Positions 1 through 9,409 are shown, counted from the first letter of the stretch. The stretch: DNA of 64,000 nucleotides from Stutzerimonas stutzeri TS44 (GCA_000263395.1 AJXE01000004.1:142248-206247), one strand, 5' to 3'. Notes: generated from the sequence alone by a model not told the origin. A program made the numbers and translations.

Positions 1-53
1 TTCGCCTGACGGACGTGATCAGCCCCACCGAACGCATCAAGAAGCTGCGCTGA
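1..53 (+). CDS. fliN: Flagellar motor switch protein FliN, C-terminal end (partial)
   Basis: Only the last 16 codons are present (RLTDVISPTERIKKLR, then TGA at 51-53); the gene starts left of the window. The ending matches the conserved C-terminus of FliN, a C-ring protein of the flagellar switch. One base separates its stop from the fliO start, as expected for a fliLMNOPQR-flhB operon. The call rests on a short tail plus the immediate fliO-fliP-fliQ context. Confidence 0.75.
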   Translation, partial: RLTDVISPTERIKKLR

Positions 54-54
54 C

Positions 55-474
55 ATGCGCGCGCTAGCCTTTCTCGCGCTGCTGGTGGCGCTGCCGGCAC
101 TGGCTGCCGAACCGGCTGCCAGCATGAGTAGCACCGACATGGGGGCGCAGCTGAGCAAGCTGCTGCTCGGCCTGCTGTTGGTGGTCGGGCTGATCTTTCT
201 GCTGGCCTGGCTGCTGCGCCGCGTCCAGCAGATGAATCCTCGCGGTACCCAGGTGATCAAGCTGGTTTCCAGCCAGGCACTCGGCCCGCGCGAACGGCTG
301 GTGCTGGTGCAGGTCGGCAGCGAGCAAGTGCTGATCGGCCTCTCCGCCGGGCGCATCACGCCGCTGCACGTGCTCAAGGAGCCGGTGCATCTGCCCGATT
401 CCGAACCGGCCAACCCAGAGTTCGCCCAGCGCCTGATGGAGCTGTTGGGCAAGGATCACAAGGACAAGCCCTGA
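55..474 (+). CDS. fliO: Flagellar biosynthesis protein FliO
   Basis: A 139-residue membrane protein that helps assemble the FliP/FliQ/FliR export gate of the flagellar type III apparatus. A short signal-like stretch (about residues 1-18) is followed by one strong membrane segment at about 34-54 and a basic RR turn. The rest is a small cytoplasmic domain with a [12 protein letters not shown] core typical of FliO. The start lies one base after the fliN stop, and the stop overlaps the fliP ATG (bases 472-476), so it is probably translationally coupled to fliP. Confidence 0.92.
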   Translation: MRALAFLALLVALPALAAEPAASMSSTDMGAQLSKLLLGLLLVVGLIFLLAWLLRRVQQMNPRGTQVIKLVSSQALGPRERLVLVQVGSEQVLIGLSAGRITPLHVLKEPVHLPDSEPANPEFAQRLMELLGKDHKDKP

Positions 475-1250
475 TGTTGCGAATTCTGCTGGCGTTGCTG
501 CTGGCCGTGGTCGCCCCGCTGGCTCTCGGCCAGGAAGCGGGCGGACTGCTGACCCGTGGCGACAATCCGCTGTCGATCCCGGCGATCACCCTGAGCACCG
601 ACGCCCAGGGCCAGCAGGAGTATTCGGTCAGCCTGCAGATTCTGTTGATCATGACGGCGCTGAGCTTCATCCCGGCGTTCGTCATGCTGATGACCAGCTT
701 CACGCGGATCATCATCGTGTTTTCCATCCTGCGCCAGGCGCTGGGCCTGCAGCAGACACCATCGAACCAGATCCTCATCGGCCTGACGCTGTTCCTCACG
801 CTGTTCATCATGGCCCCGGTGTTCGAGCGGATAAACCAGGAGGCGCTGCAGCCGTACCTCGCCGAGCAGATACCGGCGCAGGAGGCGATCACCCGCGCCG
901 AAGTGCCGCTCAAGGCGTTCATGCTGGCGCAGACCCGCGAGAGCGATCTGGATCTGTTCATGCGGCTGTCGCGGCGTACCGACATCGCCAGCCCGGAGGC
1001 GGCGCCGCTGACCATCCTGGTGCCGGCGTTCGTCACCTCGGAGCTGAAGACGGCGTTCCAGATCGGTTTCATGATCTTCATTCCGTTCCTGATCATCGAC
1101 ATGGTGGTGGCCAGCGTGCTGATGGCGATGGGCATGATGATGCTCTCGCCACTGATCATCTCGCTGCCGTTCAAGATCATGCTGTTCGTGCTGGTCGACG
1201 GCTGGGGGCTGATCATCGGCACCCTGGCCGGCAGCTTCGGCACGCTCTAG
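474..1250 (+). CDS. fliP: Flagellar export gate protein FliP
   Basis: A 258-residue core protein of the flagellar export gate, where FliP, FliQ and FliR form the channel. It has a cleavable signal peptide (about residues 1-19), then four hydrophobic segments. The conserved FliP blocks are visible: [19 protein letters not shown] near residue 75 and [16 protein letters not shown] near residue 219. Length is normal for the family. Its ATG overlaps the fliO stop, and fliQ starts 10 bases after its stop behind an AGGAGG-like site. Confidence 0.96.
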   Translation: MLRILLALLLAVVAPLALGQEAGGLLTRGDNPLSIPAITLSTDAQGQQEYSVSLQILLIMTALSFIPAFVMLMTSFTRIIIVFSILRQALGLQQTPSNQILIGLTLFLTLFIMAPVFERINQEALQPYLAEQIPAQEAITRAEVPLKAFMLAQTRESDLDLFMRLSRRTDIASPEAAPLTILVPAFVTSELKTAFQIGFMIFIPFLIIDMVVASVLMAMGMMMLSPLIISLPFKIMLFVLVDGWGLIIGTLAGSFGTL

Positions 1251-1260
1251 GAGGCTCGTC

Positions 1261-1530
1261 ATGACGCCAGAAGTCGCGGTGGACCTGTTTCGCGAAGGCC
1301 TGTGGATGACCGCGATGATCGTCGGCGTGCTGGTGATGCCGAGCCTGCTGGTCGGCCTGGTGGTGGCCATGTTCCAGGCCGCCACGCAGATCAACGAACA
1401 GACCCTGAGCTTCCTGCCGCGCCTCTTGGTGATGCTGCTGACGCTGATCTGGGCCGGGCCTTGGCTGGTGCGCGAGCTGATGGAGTACACCCAGGGCCTG
1501 ATCGCCAACATTCCGCTGATCATCGGCTGA
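1261..1530 (+). CDS. fliQ: Flagellar export gate protein FliQ
   Basis: An 89-residue protein with two membrane hairpin segments (about residues 16-38 and 52-75), the normal size and layout for FliQ. The conserved VGLVVAMFQAATQINEQTL region is present around residue 31. It forms the helical export gate with FliP and FliR in the inner membrane. The AGGAGG site at about 1249-1254 sets the ATG, and fliR follows three bases after the stop. Confidence 0.96.
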   Translation: MTPEVAVDLFREGLWMTAMIVGVLVMPSLLVGLVVAMFQAATQINEQTLSFLPRLLVMLLTLIWAGPWLVRELMEYTQGLIANIPLIIG

Positions 1531-1533
1531 ACC

Positions 1534-2311
1534 ATGCTGGAACTGAGCAATGCGCAGATCGGCAGCTGGGTGGCGCAGTTTCTGCTGCCGCTGTTTCGCA
1601 TCGCCGCGTTGCTGATGAGCATGCCGATCATCGGCACGCAGCTGGTGCCGCCGCGGGTGCGGCTGTATCTGGCGCTGGCCATCACCCTGGTGCTGGCGCC
1701 GACGCTCGGGCCGATGCCGTTGGTCGAGGCGCTGAGCCCTGTGTGCCTTGCTGCTGATCGCCGAGCAGATTCTGATCGGCGTGATGCTCGGTTTCGTCCT
1801 GCAGCTGTTCTTCCAGGTGTTCATCGTTTCCGGGCAACTGCTGGCGATGCAGATGGGCCTGGGTTTCGCCTCGATGGTCGATCCGGCCAACGGCGTGTCG
1901 GTGCCGGTGCTCGGCCAGTTCTTCAACATGCTGGTGATCCTGCTGTTCCTGGCGATGAACGGCCATCTGGTGGTGCTGGAAATCCTCACCGAGAGCTTCG
2001 TGACCCTGCCGGTGGGCGGCGGGCTGTCGACCAGTCATCTGTGGGAGGTGGCCGGCAAGCTCGGCTGGGTGATCGGCGCCGGCCTGCTGCTGGTGCTGCC
2101 GGCGATCACCGCGCTGCTGGTGGTGAACCTGGCGTTCGGCCTGATGACCCGCGCGGCGCCGCAGCTGAACATCTTTTCCATCGGCTTTCCGCTGACGCTG
2201 GTGCTGGGCCTGGTCATCGTCTGGCTCGGCATGGCCGATATCCTGGCGCAGTACCAGATCTTCGTCGGCGAGGCGTTGGCCATGCTGCGCGAGCTGGTGG
2301 GGCTGCGCTGA
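1534..2311 (+). pseudogene. fliR: Flagellar export gate protein FliR, broken by a single-base frameshift
   Basis: The first part of FliR (from ATG 1534, MLELSNAQIGSWVAQFLLP) reads normally to about base 1745. The remainder (LLLIAEQILIGVMLGFVLQ to the TGA at 2309-2311) is in another frame. Removing one T of the TT at 1748-1749 restores a continuous protein of about 258 residues, the usual FliR length. Read as given, the first frame continues into unrelated sequence to base 2352. FliR is essential for the flagellar export gate, so a real lesion should abolish flagella; a sequencing error is an equally plausible explanation. There is no long homopolymer at the site. Everything else in the operon is intact. 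Confidence 0.85.
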
Positions 2312-2344
2312 TGAATACGCTCATATGCAACGCGGAGGCCGTCG

Positions 2345-3481
2345 ATGGCTGAAAGCGAAAGCGGTGCCGACAAAAGCGAGGAACCCACAGAGAAACGTCG
2401 CCGCGAATCTCGCGAGAAAGGCCAGCTCGCGCGCTCGCGCGAGCTGAATACGGTGGCCGTGACCATCGGCGGCATTGGCGGCCTGCTGGCCTCCGGCGGC
2501 GGGCTGGCGCAGGCGCTGATGGCGATGATGCAGGGCAGCTTCGAGCTGAATCGCGAGATGCTGCTGGATGAAAGCAGCATGGCGCTGCTACTGGCGGCCA
2601 GCGGCATGATCGCGCTGAAGGCCATCATGCCGTTGCTGATCGCCCTGCTGATCGCCTCTATCGTCGGGCCGATCGCGCTGGGCGGCTGGCTGTTCTCCGC
2701 CAAGGCGATGGCGCCGAATTTCGGCCGGATGAATCCTGCTGCCGGGCTCAAGCGCATGTTCTCCACCAAGGCGCTGGTGGAACTGCTCAAGGCTCTCGGC
2801 AAGTTTCTGGTGGTGCTGCTGGTGGCGCTGGCGGTGCTGTCGGCCTACGAGGACGATCTGCTCTCCATCGCCAAGCAGCCGCTGCATCTGGCGATCATGC
2901 ACAGCGCCGAGATCGTCGGCTGGTGTGCGCTGTGGATGGCCTGCGGGCTGATCCTGATCGCCGCGGTGGATGTGCCGTTCCAGCTCTGGGACAACAAGCA
3001 GAAGCTGATGATGACCAAGCAGGAGGTCAAGGACGAGTACAAGGATTCCGAGGGCAAGCCGGAGGTCAAGTCACGCATTCGTCAGCTGCAGCGCGAGGCG
3101 GCGCAGCGGCGCATGATGCAGGCCGTGCCCGAGGCCGACGTGGTCATCACCAACCCGACCCACTTCGCCGTGGCGCTCAAGTACGACGGCACGCGCGGCG
3201 GGGCGCCGATGCTGGTGGCCAAGGGCGGCGATTTCCTCGCGCTGAAGATCCGCGAGATCGCCCAGGAGCACAACGTGACGGTGCTCGAATCGCCGGCGCT
3301 GGCGCGGGCGGTGTACTACTCGACCGAGCTGGAGCAGGAGATTCCCGCCGGTCTGTACCTCGCCGTGGCGCAGGTGCTGGCTTACGTCTACCAGTTGCGC
3401 CAGTACCGCGCCGGCAAGGGCCGCCGGCCCGATCCGCTGAACGATCTGCCGATTCCGCCAGACCTGCGCCGCGACGAATAG
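2345..3481 (+). CDS. flhB: Flagellar export switch protein FlhB
   Basis: A 378-residue inner-membrane protein that sets export specificity, switching from rod/hook to filament substrates after self-cleavage. The N-terminus carries the conserved EEPTEKRRRESREKGQ run, followed by four membrane segments (about residues 30-215). The cytoplasmic C-domain contains the autocleavage motif NPTH at residues 270-273 within VVITNPTHFAVALKYD. The length fits the family. GGAG about 8 bases upstream supports the ATG. It is the last gene of the fliO-flhB run; sodC faces it from downstream. Confidence 0.96.
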   Translation: MAESESGADKSEEPTEKRRRESREKGQLARSRELNTVAVTIGGIGGLLASGGGLAQALMAMMQGSFELNREMLLDESSMALLLAASGMIALKAIMPLLIALLIASIVGPIALGGWLFSAKAMAPNFGRMNPAAGLKRMFSTKALVELLKALGKFLVVLLVALAVLSAYEDDLLSIAKQPLHLAIMHSAEIVGWCALWMACGLILIAAVDVPFQLWDNKQKLMMTKQEVKDEYKDSEGKPEVKSRIRQLQREAAQRRMMQAVPEADVVITNPTHFAVALKYDGTRGGAPMLVAKGGDFLALKIREIAQEHNVTVLESPALARAVYYSTELEQEIPAGLYLAVAQVLAYVYQLRQYRAGKGRRPDPLNDLPIPPDLRRDE

Positions 3482-3491
3482 GGCAGCGGCA

Positions 3492-3512
3492 AGCCACAAG
3501 CCTCAAGTGGCT
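3492..3512. terminator. Possible shared terminator between flhB and sodC
   Basis: A six-base inverted repeat AGCCAC/GTGGCT with a 9-base loop sits in the 40-base gap between the convergent flhB and sodC stops. There is only a weak T-run on either strand, so this is tentative. Confidence 0.3.
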
Positions 3513-3521
3513 AGGGCGGGT

Positions 3522-4043
3522 TTATTCGATCACCCCGCAGGCGACGCGGGCGCCGCCGCCGCCGAGCGGCTGTGGATGGTCGGCATGGTTGTCGCCGCCC
3601 TGATGCACCATCAGCGCCAGTCCCTTGATGTCGCCCAGGCTCTTCAGGCGCGGGGCCAGCACCGGCTGGCTGGCCTTGCCATCCTTGTCGACATAGAGCG
3701 CGGGCAGGTCGCCCATGTGGCCGTCGCCCCAAGGCTCGCCGTGCTTGCCAGTATTCTTCGGGTCCCAGTGGCCGCCGGCAGCACCCGCCGGGGTGACCTT
3801 GCCGTCGATCTCGGCGGTCTCGCAGTTGCCCTTGGCATGCACGTGGAAGCCGTGAATGCCGGGCTCCAGCCCCGACAACTCGGGACGCAGGACCAGGCCA
3901 TGTTCGCTGCTCTCGATCTTCACGCTGCCGACGGCTTCGCCGATGCCCTGGGCGCTGACGGCCTTGAGCGGAACGCTGAGCGTTTCCGCCTGGACGGTCA
4001 GTGCGGTGCAGCCGGCCAGTGCGGCGATGATCCACTGTTTCAT
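3522..4043 (-). CDS. sodC: Periplasmic Cu/Zn superoxide dismutase
   Basis: A 173-residue precursor that converts superoxide to oxygen and hydrogen peroxide in the periplasm. The start at MKQWII is chosen because AAGGAG lies 7 bases upstream and a signal peptide (about residues 1-19, ending VQA) follows; an upstream extension has no such support. Metal-ligand motifs are present: [33 protein letters not shown] and the C-terminal [21 protein letters not shown]. An LAGC string at residues 9-12 could suggest a lipoprotein, but it is very close to the N-terminus. The gene lies between flhB and flhA on the opposite strand, separating two flagellar transcription units. Confidence 0.95.
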   Translation of the reverse strand: MKQWIIAALAGCTALTVQAETLSVPLKAVSAQGIGEAVGSVKIESSEHGLVLRPELSGLEPGIHGFHVHAKGNCETAEIDGKVTPAGAAGGHWDPKNTGKHGEPWGDGHMGDLPALYVDKDGKASQPVLAPRLKSLGDIKGLALMVHQGGDNHADHPQPLGGGGARVACGVIE

Positions 4044-4209
4044 CGATTGTCTCCTTGCAGGTTGGGCCGGGCGGAGCTGTTCCGCCGGTCGAAGGTCTGA
4101 CTGCGCGACACCGGTCGGGTTCGTCTGCATGCGGCGAGACGTCCCGAAGCGCCTGCTTCAGTTGAGTTCAACTGGACCGAATGCGCCAGTCCGCGGCGGC
4201 GCCGCCAAG

Positions 4210-4226
4210 TTGGACCCCTTCTTGCT
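4210..4226 (+). promoter_or_regulatory. Sigma-54 promoter of the flhA operon
   Basis: TTGGACCCCTTCTTGCT matches the -24/-12 consensus TGGCACGnnnnTTGCW, with GG at 4212-4213 and GC at 4224-4225, exactly 12 bases apart. It sits about 55 bases before the flhA start. FleQ-activated sigma-54 promoters drive the equivalent operon in P. aeruginosa, and fleQ is in this window. Confidence 0.8.
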
Positions 4227-4280
4227 ATAGCCCACGGCAGGGCGCATCGGGCGTCAAAAAACTTGCTGCCGGGGGCCACG

Positions 4281-6401
4281 TTGGATCGCACGCAACTCAT
4301 CAACATGCGCAACAACCTGACGAGTGTCGGTCGCGGCAACCTCGGGGTGCCGCTGCTGTTGCTGGTGATGCTGGGCATGATGATGCTGCCCGTGCCGCCG
4401 TTCCTGCTCGACGTGCTGTTCACCTTCAACATCGCGCTGTCGATTGTGGTGCTGCTGGTCAGCGTCTATGCGCTGCGCCCGCTGGATTTCGCGGTGTTCC
4501 CGACCATCCTGCTGGTCGCCACGCTGCTGCGCCTGGCGCTCAACGTCGCCTCCACGCGGGTGGTGCTGATCCACGGTCATGAAGGCGGCACGTCGGCCGG
4601 CCATGTGATCGAAGCCTTCGGCAACGTGGTGATCGGCGGCAACTACGTGGTCGGTATCGTGGTGTTCGCGATCCTGATGATCATCAACTTCGTGGTGGTC
4701 ACCAAGGGCGCCGGGCGCATCTCCGAGGTGAGCGCGCGCTTCACCCTCGACGCGATGCCCGGCAAGCAGATGGCCATCGATGCTGACCTCAACGCCGGGC
4801 TGATCGACCAGGCCGAGGCGAAGAAGCGCCGGGTCGAGGTGGCTTCCGAGGCGGACTTCTACGGCTCGATGGATGGTGCCAGCAAGTTCGTGCGCGGTGA
4901 CGCCATCGCCGGCCTGCTGATCCTCTTCATCAACCTGCTCGGCGGCATCGGCATCGGCATGGCGCAGCACGGTCTGAGCTTCGCCGAGGCCGGCAAGGTC
5001 TACGCGCTGCTGACCATCGGTGACGGCCTGGTGGCGCAGATCCCCTCGCTGCTGCTGTCCACCGCGGCGGCGATCATGGTGACGCGGGTCACCAGCTCCG
5101 AGGACATGGGCCAGCAGGTCAACCGGCAGATGTTCGCCTCGCCCAAGGCGCTGGCCGTATCGGCGGCGATCATGATCGCGATGGGCCTGGTGCCGGGCAT
5201 GCCGCACCTGTCATTCCTCGGCCTCGGTGCGCTCGCCGCCGGTGGCGCCTACTGGATCTGGCATCGGCAGAAGCGCGTCAAGCAGCAGACCGAGCAGGAA
5301 GTGCAGAAGCAGCAGGAGCTGCTGCCGGCGCAGCGCGCGGCGGAAACCAAGGAGCTGGGCTGGGATGACGTCACTCCGGTGGACATGGTCGGTCTGGAGG
5401 TTGGCTACCGGCTGATTCCGCTGGTCGATCGCAACCAGGGCGGCCAGCTGCTGGCGCGGATCAAGGGCGTGCGCAAGAAGTTGTCGCAGGACCTGGGTTT
5501 TCTCATGCCGTCGGTGCATATCCGCGACAACCTCGACCTGCTGCCCAATGCCTATCGCCTGACGCTGATGGGCGTGAGTCTGGCCGAGGCGGAGGTCTAC
5601 CCGGATCGCGAGCTGGCGATCAACCCGGGCCAGGTGTTCGGCCCGCTCAACGGCATCGCGGCCAGGGACCCGGCGTTCGGCCTGGAAGCGGTGTGGATCG
5701 AGGGCAGCCAGCGCGACCAGGCGCAGTCGCTCGGCTATACCGTGGTGGACGCCAGCACGGTGGTGGCCACCCATCTCAATCAGGTGCTGTTCAAGCACGC
5801 GCATGAACTGCTCGGCCACGAGGAGGTCCAGCAGTTGCTGCAACTGCTCGCGCGTAGTTCGCCCAAGCTGGCCGAGGAGCTGGTGCCGGGAATGATTTCG
5901 CTGTCCACGCTGCTCAAGGTGTTGCAGGCGCTGCTGCAGGAGCAGGTGCCGGTGCGCGACATCCGCACCATCGCCGAAGCCATCGCCAATGTCGCCAGCA
6001 AGAGTCAAGATCCCGCCGCGATGGTGGCGGCGGTGCGCGTCGCGCTGTCCCGCGCGATCGTGCAGAACGTCGTGGGACTAGAGCCGGAGCTGCCTGTGAT
6101 CACCCTGGAGCCACGATTGGAACAGATCTTGCTCAATAGCCTGCAGAAGGCCGGACAGGGCGCCGAAGATGGCATCCTGCTGGAACCGGGGATGGCAGAG
6201 AAGTTGCAGCGCTCGCTGGTAGAGGCGGCGCAGCGCCAGGAAATGCTCGGCAAGCCGGCGATCCTGCTGGTGGCCGGACCGGTTCGCGCGATGTTGTCCC
6301 GCTTCGCCCGGCTGGCCGTACAGAACATGCACGTACTGGCCTACCAGGAAATTCCGGACAACAAGCAGGTCACCATCGTTGCGACGGTGGGTCAGAATTA
6401 A
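4281..6401 (+). CDS. flhA: Flagellar export apparatus protein FlhA
   Basis: FlhA is the large membrane protein of the flagellar type III export gate. Eight membrane segments occupy roughly residues 20-325. The conserved FHIPEP-type cytoplasmic loop follows (DAMPGKQMAIDADLNAG near residue 155), then the C-terminal docking domain for chaperone-substrate complexes. I choose the TTG at 4281 (LDRTQLINMRNNL), giving 706 residues, since relatives begin MDRTQL; an in-frame TTG at 4263 would add six residues. It is the first gene of flhA-flhF-fleN-fliA behind the sigma-54 promoter at 4210. Confidence 0.95.
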   Translation: MDRTQLINMRNNLTSVGRGNLGVPLLLLVMLGMMMLPVPPFLLDVLFTFNIALSIVVLLVSVYALRPLDFAVFPTILLVATLLRLALNVASTRVVLIHGHEGGTSAGHVIEAFGNVVIGGNYVVGIVVFAILMIINFVVVTKGAGRISEVSARFTLDAMPGKQMAIDADLNAGLIDQAEAKKRRVEVASEADFYGSMDGASKFVRGDAIAGLLILFINLLGGIGIGMAQHGLSFAEAGKVYALLTIGDGLVAQIPSLLLSTAAAIMVTRVTSSEDMGQQVNRQMFASPKALAVSAAIMIAMGLVPGMPHLSFLGLGALAAGGAYWIWHRQKRVKQQTEQEVQKQQELLPAQRAAETKELGWDDVTPVDMVGLEVGYRLIPLVDRNQGGQLLARIKGVRKKLSQDLGFLMPSVHIRDNLDLLPNAYRLTLMGVSLAEAEVYPDRELAINPGQVFGPLNGIAARDPAFGLEAVWIEGSQRDQAQSLGYTVVDASTVVATHLNQVLFKHAHELLGHEEVQQLLQLLARSSPKLAEELVPGMISLSTLLKVLQALLQEQVPVRDIRTIAEAIANVASKSQDPAAMVAAVRVALSRAIVQNVVGLEPELPVITLEPRLEQILLNSLQKAGQGAEDGILLEPGMAEKLQRSLVEAAQRQEMLGKPAILLVAGPVRAMLSRFARLAVQNMHVLAYQEIPDNKQVTIVATVGQN

Positions 6402-6416
6402 TCGAGGGTGCAGACC

Positions 6417-7691
6417 ATGCAGGTCAAACGTTTCTTCGCCGCCGATATGCGCATCGCCATGAAGATGGTGCGCGACGAGCTGGGCGCCGATGCCGTGATC
6501 ATCGGCAATCGTCGGGTCGCCGGCGGTGTCGAGCTGACTGCCGTGCTCGATTACCCGATGCAGGCCGCGCCGCAAGCGAACAAACCCAACCCCGTGCTGG
6601 AAGCCGAGCTGCGCAAGACCCAGGCGCGCATCGCCTCGGCGCATGCCGAACTGAGCGCGCCGAGCCGCGTGAAGGCGGGCCAGGACCGTCAACTGCTTGA
6701 CGAGCAGCCGGCCACCGCACCGCAGCCCGCTGCCAGTGCGCCGGTCGATACGCGCGCCTTCGAGAGCATGTGCACCGAACTGCAAGGCCTACGTGAGCTG
6801 ATCGAAGTGCAGCTCGGCTCCATCGCCTGGGGTCAGGAGCAGAGCCGGCGGCCGCAGCAGGCCGGGCTCTGGCGCCGCCTGCAGCGTCTCGGCCTGCCGG
6901 CCGAGCTGTCGCGCAGCCTGCTGGAAAAGGTCGCCACCATCGCCGATCAACGCCAGGCCTGGCGCATGCTGCTGGCGCACCTGGCGCAGGCGATCAAGGT
7001 CAGCAAGCACGAACCGCTGGAAGAGGGCGGGGTAATCGCCCTGGTCGGGCCGGCCGGCGTCGGCAAGACCACCACGCTGGCCAAGCTGGCGGCCCGTTAC
7101 GTCTTGAAGTACGGCGCGCAGAACATCGCGCTGGCAAGCATGGACAACTACCGCATCGGCGCGCAGGAGCAACTCAAGACGCTCGGCCGCATCCTCGATG
7201 TGCCGGTGCTGCAGATCGATCCGTCGCAGCCGTTGAGCAAGACGCTGGCGCCGCTGGCGCGCAAGCGGATCATCCTGATCGACACCGCCGGCCTGCCGGC
7301 CAGCGACCCGACCCTGCGCATGCAGCTCGAAGCGCTGTCCGAGCGTGGCGTGAAATCGAAGAACTACCTGGTGCTGGCCGCCACCAGCCAGAGCCAGGTG
7401 CTCAAGGCGGCGTGGCACAACTATCGTCGCTGCGGCCTGGCCGGGTGCATCCTGACCAAGCTCGACGAGGCCGGCTCGCTCGGCGATGTGCTCGGACTAA
7501 CGATCAGCCAGCACCTGCCGATAGCCTACCTGGCCGACGGGCCGCGTATTCCCGATGACCTGCACCTGCCGCGCAGCCATCAACTGGTCAGCCGGGCGGT
7601 GAGCCTGCAATCCGGTGAGGAGCCGAGCGAGGAAACGATGGCCGATATGTTCGCCGGCCTGTACAACGAAGCATCGCGGCAGGCGGGCTGA
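6417..7691 (+). CDS. flhF: Flagellar number/placement GTPase FlhF
   Basis: An SRP-type GTPase of 424 residues that directs the flagellum to the cell pole. The N-terminal B domain begins MQVKRFFAADMRIAMKMVRDELG, a Pro/Ala-rich linker spans about residues 45-110, and the NG GTPase domain has the P-loop GPAGVGKTTT (catalytic Lys 217), then DTAGLP and TKLDEAGSLG. The ATG at 6417 is preferred over an in-frame GTG at 6408, because a GAGG sits 9 bases before it and relatives start MQVKRF. It works with FleN, encoded next, which limits flagellar number. Confidence 0.95.
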   Translation: MQVKRFFAADMRIAMKMVRDELGADAVIIGNRRVAGGVELTAVLDYPMQAAPQANKPNPVLEAELRKTQARIASAHAELSAPSRVKAGQDRQLLDEQPATAPQPAASAPVDTRAFESMCTELQGLRELIEVQLGSIAWGQEQSRRPQQAGLWRRLQRLGLPAELSRSLLEKVATIADQRQAWRMLLAHLAQAIKVSKHEPLEEGGVIALVGPAGVGKTTTLAKLAARYVLKYGAQNIALASMDNYRIGAQEQLKTLGRILDVPVLQIDPSQPLSKTLAPLARKRIILIDTAGLPASDPTLRMQLEALSERGVKSKNYLVLAATSQSQVLKAAWHNYRRCGLAGCILTKLDEAGSLGDVLGLTISQHLPIAYLADGPRIPDDLHLPRSHQLVSRAVSLQSGEEPSEETMADMFAGLYNEASRQAG

Positions 7692-7781
7692 AGCGGCAGT
7701 GCGTTACTCGGATAAACCAGATGCATTCGAGCTGGATGCATCGCCGGCCTTGCGGGCCGCGCAACATATAGGCGTTTGAAC

Positions 7782-8606
7782 ATGGCTATGCATCCCGTAC
7801 AGGTGATTGCGGTGACCGGCGGCAAGGGTGGCGTCGGCAAGACCAACGTGTCGGTCAATCTGGCACTGGCGCTGGCCGAGCTCGGCCGGCGCGTGGTGCT
7901 GCTCGACGCCGACCTCGGGCTGGCCAACGTCGATGTGCTGCTGGGGCTGACCACCAAGCGCACGCTCGCCGACGTGATCGCCGGTGAATGCGACCTGCGC
8001 GACGTGCTGATCCAGGGGCCGGGCGGCATCCGCATCGTGCCGGCGGCATCCGGCACGCAGAGCATGGTGCAGCTGTCCTCGTTGCAGCACGCCGGGCTGA
8101 TCCAGGCCTTCAGCGAGATCGACGACCTCGACGTGCTGATCATCGACACGGCCGCCGGCATCGGCGAGGCGGTGATCAGCTTCGTGCGCGCCGCACACGA
8201 GGTGCTGCTGGTGGTCACCGACGAGCCGACCTCGATCACCGACGCCTATGCGCTGATCAAGCTGCTCAACCGCGACTACGGCATCAATCGCTTCCGCGTG
8301 CTGGCCAACATGGCGCACGCGCCGCAGGAAGGGCGCAACCTGTTCGCCAAGCTGACCAAGGTCACCGAGCGCTTCCTCGACGTCGCGCTGCAATATGTCG
8401 GCGCGATTCCCTACGATGAATCCGTGCGCAAGGCCGTACAGAAGCAGCGTGCAGTCTACGAGGCCTATCCGCGGTCCAAATGCGCATTGGCGTTCAAGGC
8501 CATCGCGCAGAAGGTCGACACCTGGCCGCTGCCGGCCACGCCGCGCGGGCATCTTGAATTCTTCGTCGAGCGCCTGATCAGGCCGGCGAACGATACTCAC
8601 GAATGA
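7782..8606 (+). CDS. fleN: MinD/ParA-like flagellar number regulator FleN (FlhG)
   Basis: A 274-residue deviant Walker ATPase (P-loop TGGKGGVGKTN at residues 12-22, signature Lys 15) that keeps polar flagellar number at one, by restraining FleQ and opposing FlhF. The switch regions VVLLDADLGLANVDVLLG and VLIIDTAAGIG are intact. ATG 7782 (MAMHPVQVIAV) is chosen; ATG 7788 is also possible. The C-terminus lacks the extra DNA-binding parts of plasmid ParA proteins. Its TGA overlaps the fliA ATG, so the two are probably coupled. Confidence 0.95.
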   Translation: MAMHPVQVIAVTGGKGGVGKTNVSVNLALALAELGRRVVLLDADLGLANVDVLLGLTTKRTLADVIAGECDLRDVLIQGPGGIRIVPAASGTQSMVQLSSLQHAGLIQAFSEIDDLDVLIIDTAAGIGEAVISFVRAAHEVLLVVTDEPTSITDAYALIKLLNRDYGINRFRVLANMAHAPQEGRNLFAKLTKVTERFLDVALQYVGAIPYDESVRKAVQKQRAVYEAYPRSKCALAFKAIAQKVDTWPLPATPRGHLEFFVERLIRPANDTHE

Positions 8607-9349
8607 CAGCTGCCGGATTCGCTATGTATTACAGCAAGGCTCAGGCAAAGGATGCTCAGCATCGTTTGATCGACCAGTATGCGCCGCTGGTCAAGCGCAT
8701 CGCCTATCACCTGCTGGCTCGTCTGCCGGCCAGTGTCCAGGTTGACGACCTGATTCAGGCCGGGATGATCGGCCTGCTCGAGGCGGCGAAGAAGTACGAC
8801 GCCGGCAAGGGCGCCAGCTTCGAGACCTACGCCGGCATCCGCATCCGCGGCACCATGCTCGACGAGGTGCGCAAGGGCGACTGGGCGCCACGCTCGGTGC
8901 ATCGCAACTCGCGCATGGTCAGCGAGGCGATTCGCGTCATCGAAGCGAAAACCGGGCGTGACGCTAAAGATCACGAGGTTGCGGCCGAACTTAAACTCAG
9001 CCTCGATGAGTACTACGGCATCCTCGGCGATACCCTGGGCAGCCGCCTGTTCAGCTTCGACGACCTGTTGCAGGACGGCGAGCATGACGAGTTGCACGAC
9101 GATGCCGCCAGCACTCATTCCGAGCCGTTTCGCGATCTCGAGGACGAGCGCTTCCAGCAGGCGCTGGCCGATGCCATCACCAACCTGCCCGAACGCGAAA
9201 AGCTGGTGCTGTCGCTGTACTACGACGAAGAGTTGAATTTGAAGGAAATCGGTCAGGTGCTCGGCGTCAGCGAGTCGCGAGTCAGCCAGTTGCATAGCCA
9301 GTGTGCGGCCCGTCTGCGTGCCCGCCTCGGCGAATGGCGGGCGAGCTGA
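8603..9349 (+). CDS. fliA: Flagellar sigma factor FliA (sigma-28)
   Basis: A 248-residue group 3 sigma factor directing RNA polymerase to late flagellar promoters (TAAA-N15-GCCGATAA). Region 2 (LVKRIAYHLLARLP, then VDDLIQAGMIGLLEAAKKYD), region 3 (APRSVHRNSRMV) and region 4 with its helix-turn-helix (LNLKEIGQVLGVSESRVSQLHSQC is the stretch near residue 213) are all present. The ATG overlaps the fleN stop. A well-matched sigma-28 promoter at 27801 is a likely target within this window. Confidence 0.97.
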   Translation: MTAAGFAMYYSKAQAKDAQHRLIDQYAPLVKRIAYHLLARLPASVQVDDLIQAGMIGLLEAAKKYDAGKGASFETYAGIRIRGTMLDEVRKGDWAPRSVHRNSRMVSEAIRVIEAKTGRDAKDHEVAAELKLSLDEYYGILGDTLGSRLFSFDDLLQDGEHDELHDDAASTHSEPFRDLEDERFQQALADAITNLPEREKLVLSLYYDEELNLKEIGQVLGVSESRVSQLHSQCAARLRARLGEWRAS

Positions 9350-9409
9350 CCGGATCATCACTGCGAGACGTGCTCGGTTGCCGAGATTTTGGGATTTACG
9401 GAGGTCGAC

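Noticed and set aside
3507..4100. Long plus-strand frame opposite sodC
   Set aside because: Shadow of sodC; no family match, while sodC motifs are complete on the other strand.
9380..9387. GCCGAGAT before cheY as a sigma-28 -10
   Set aside because: Two mismatches and no TAAA at the right distance.
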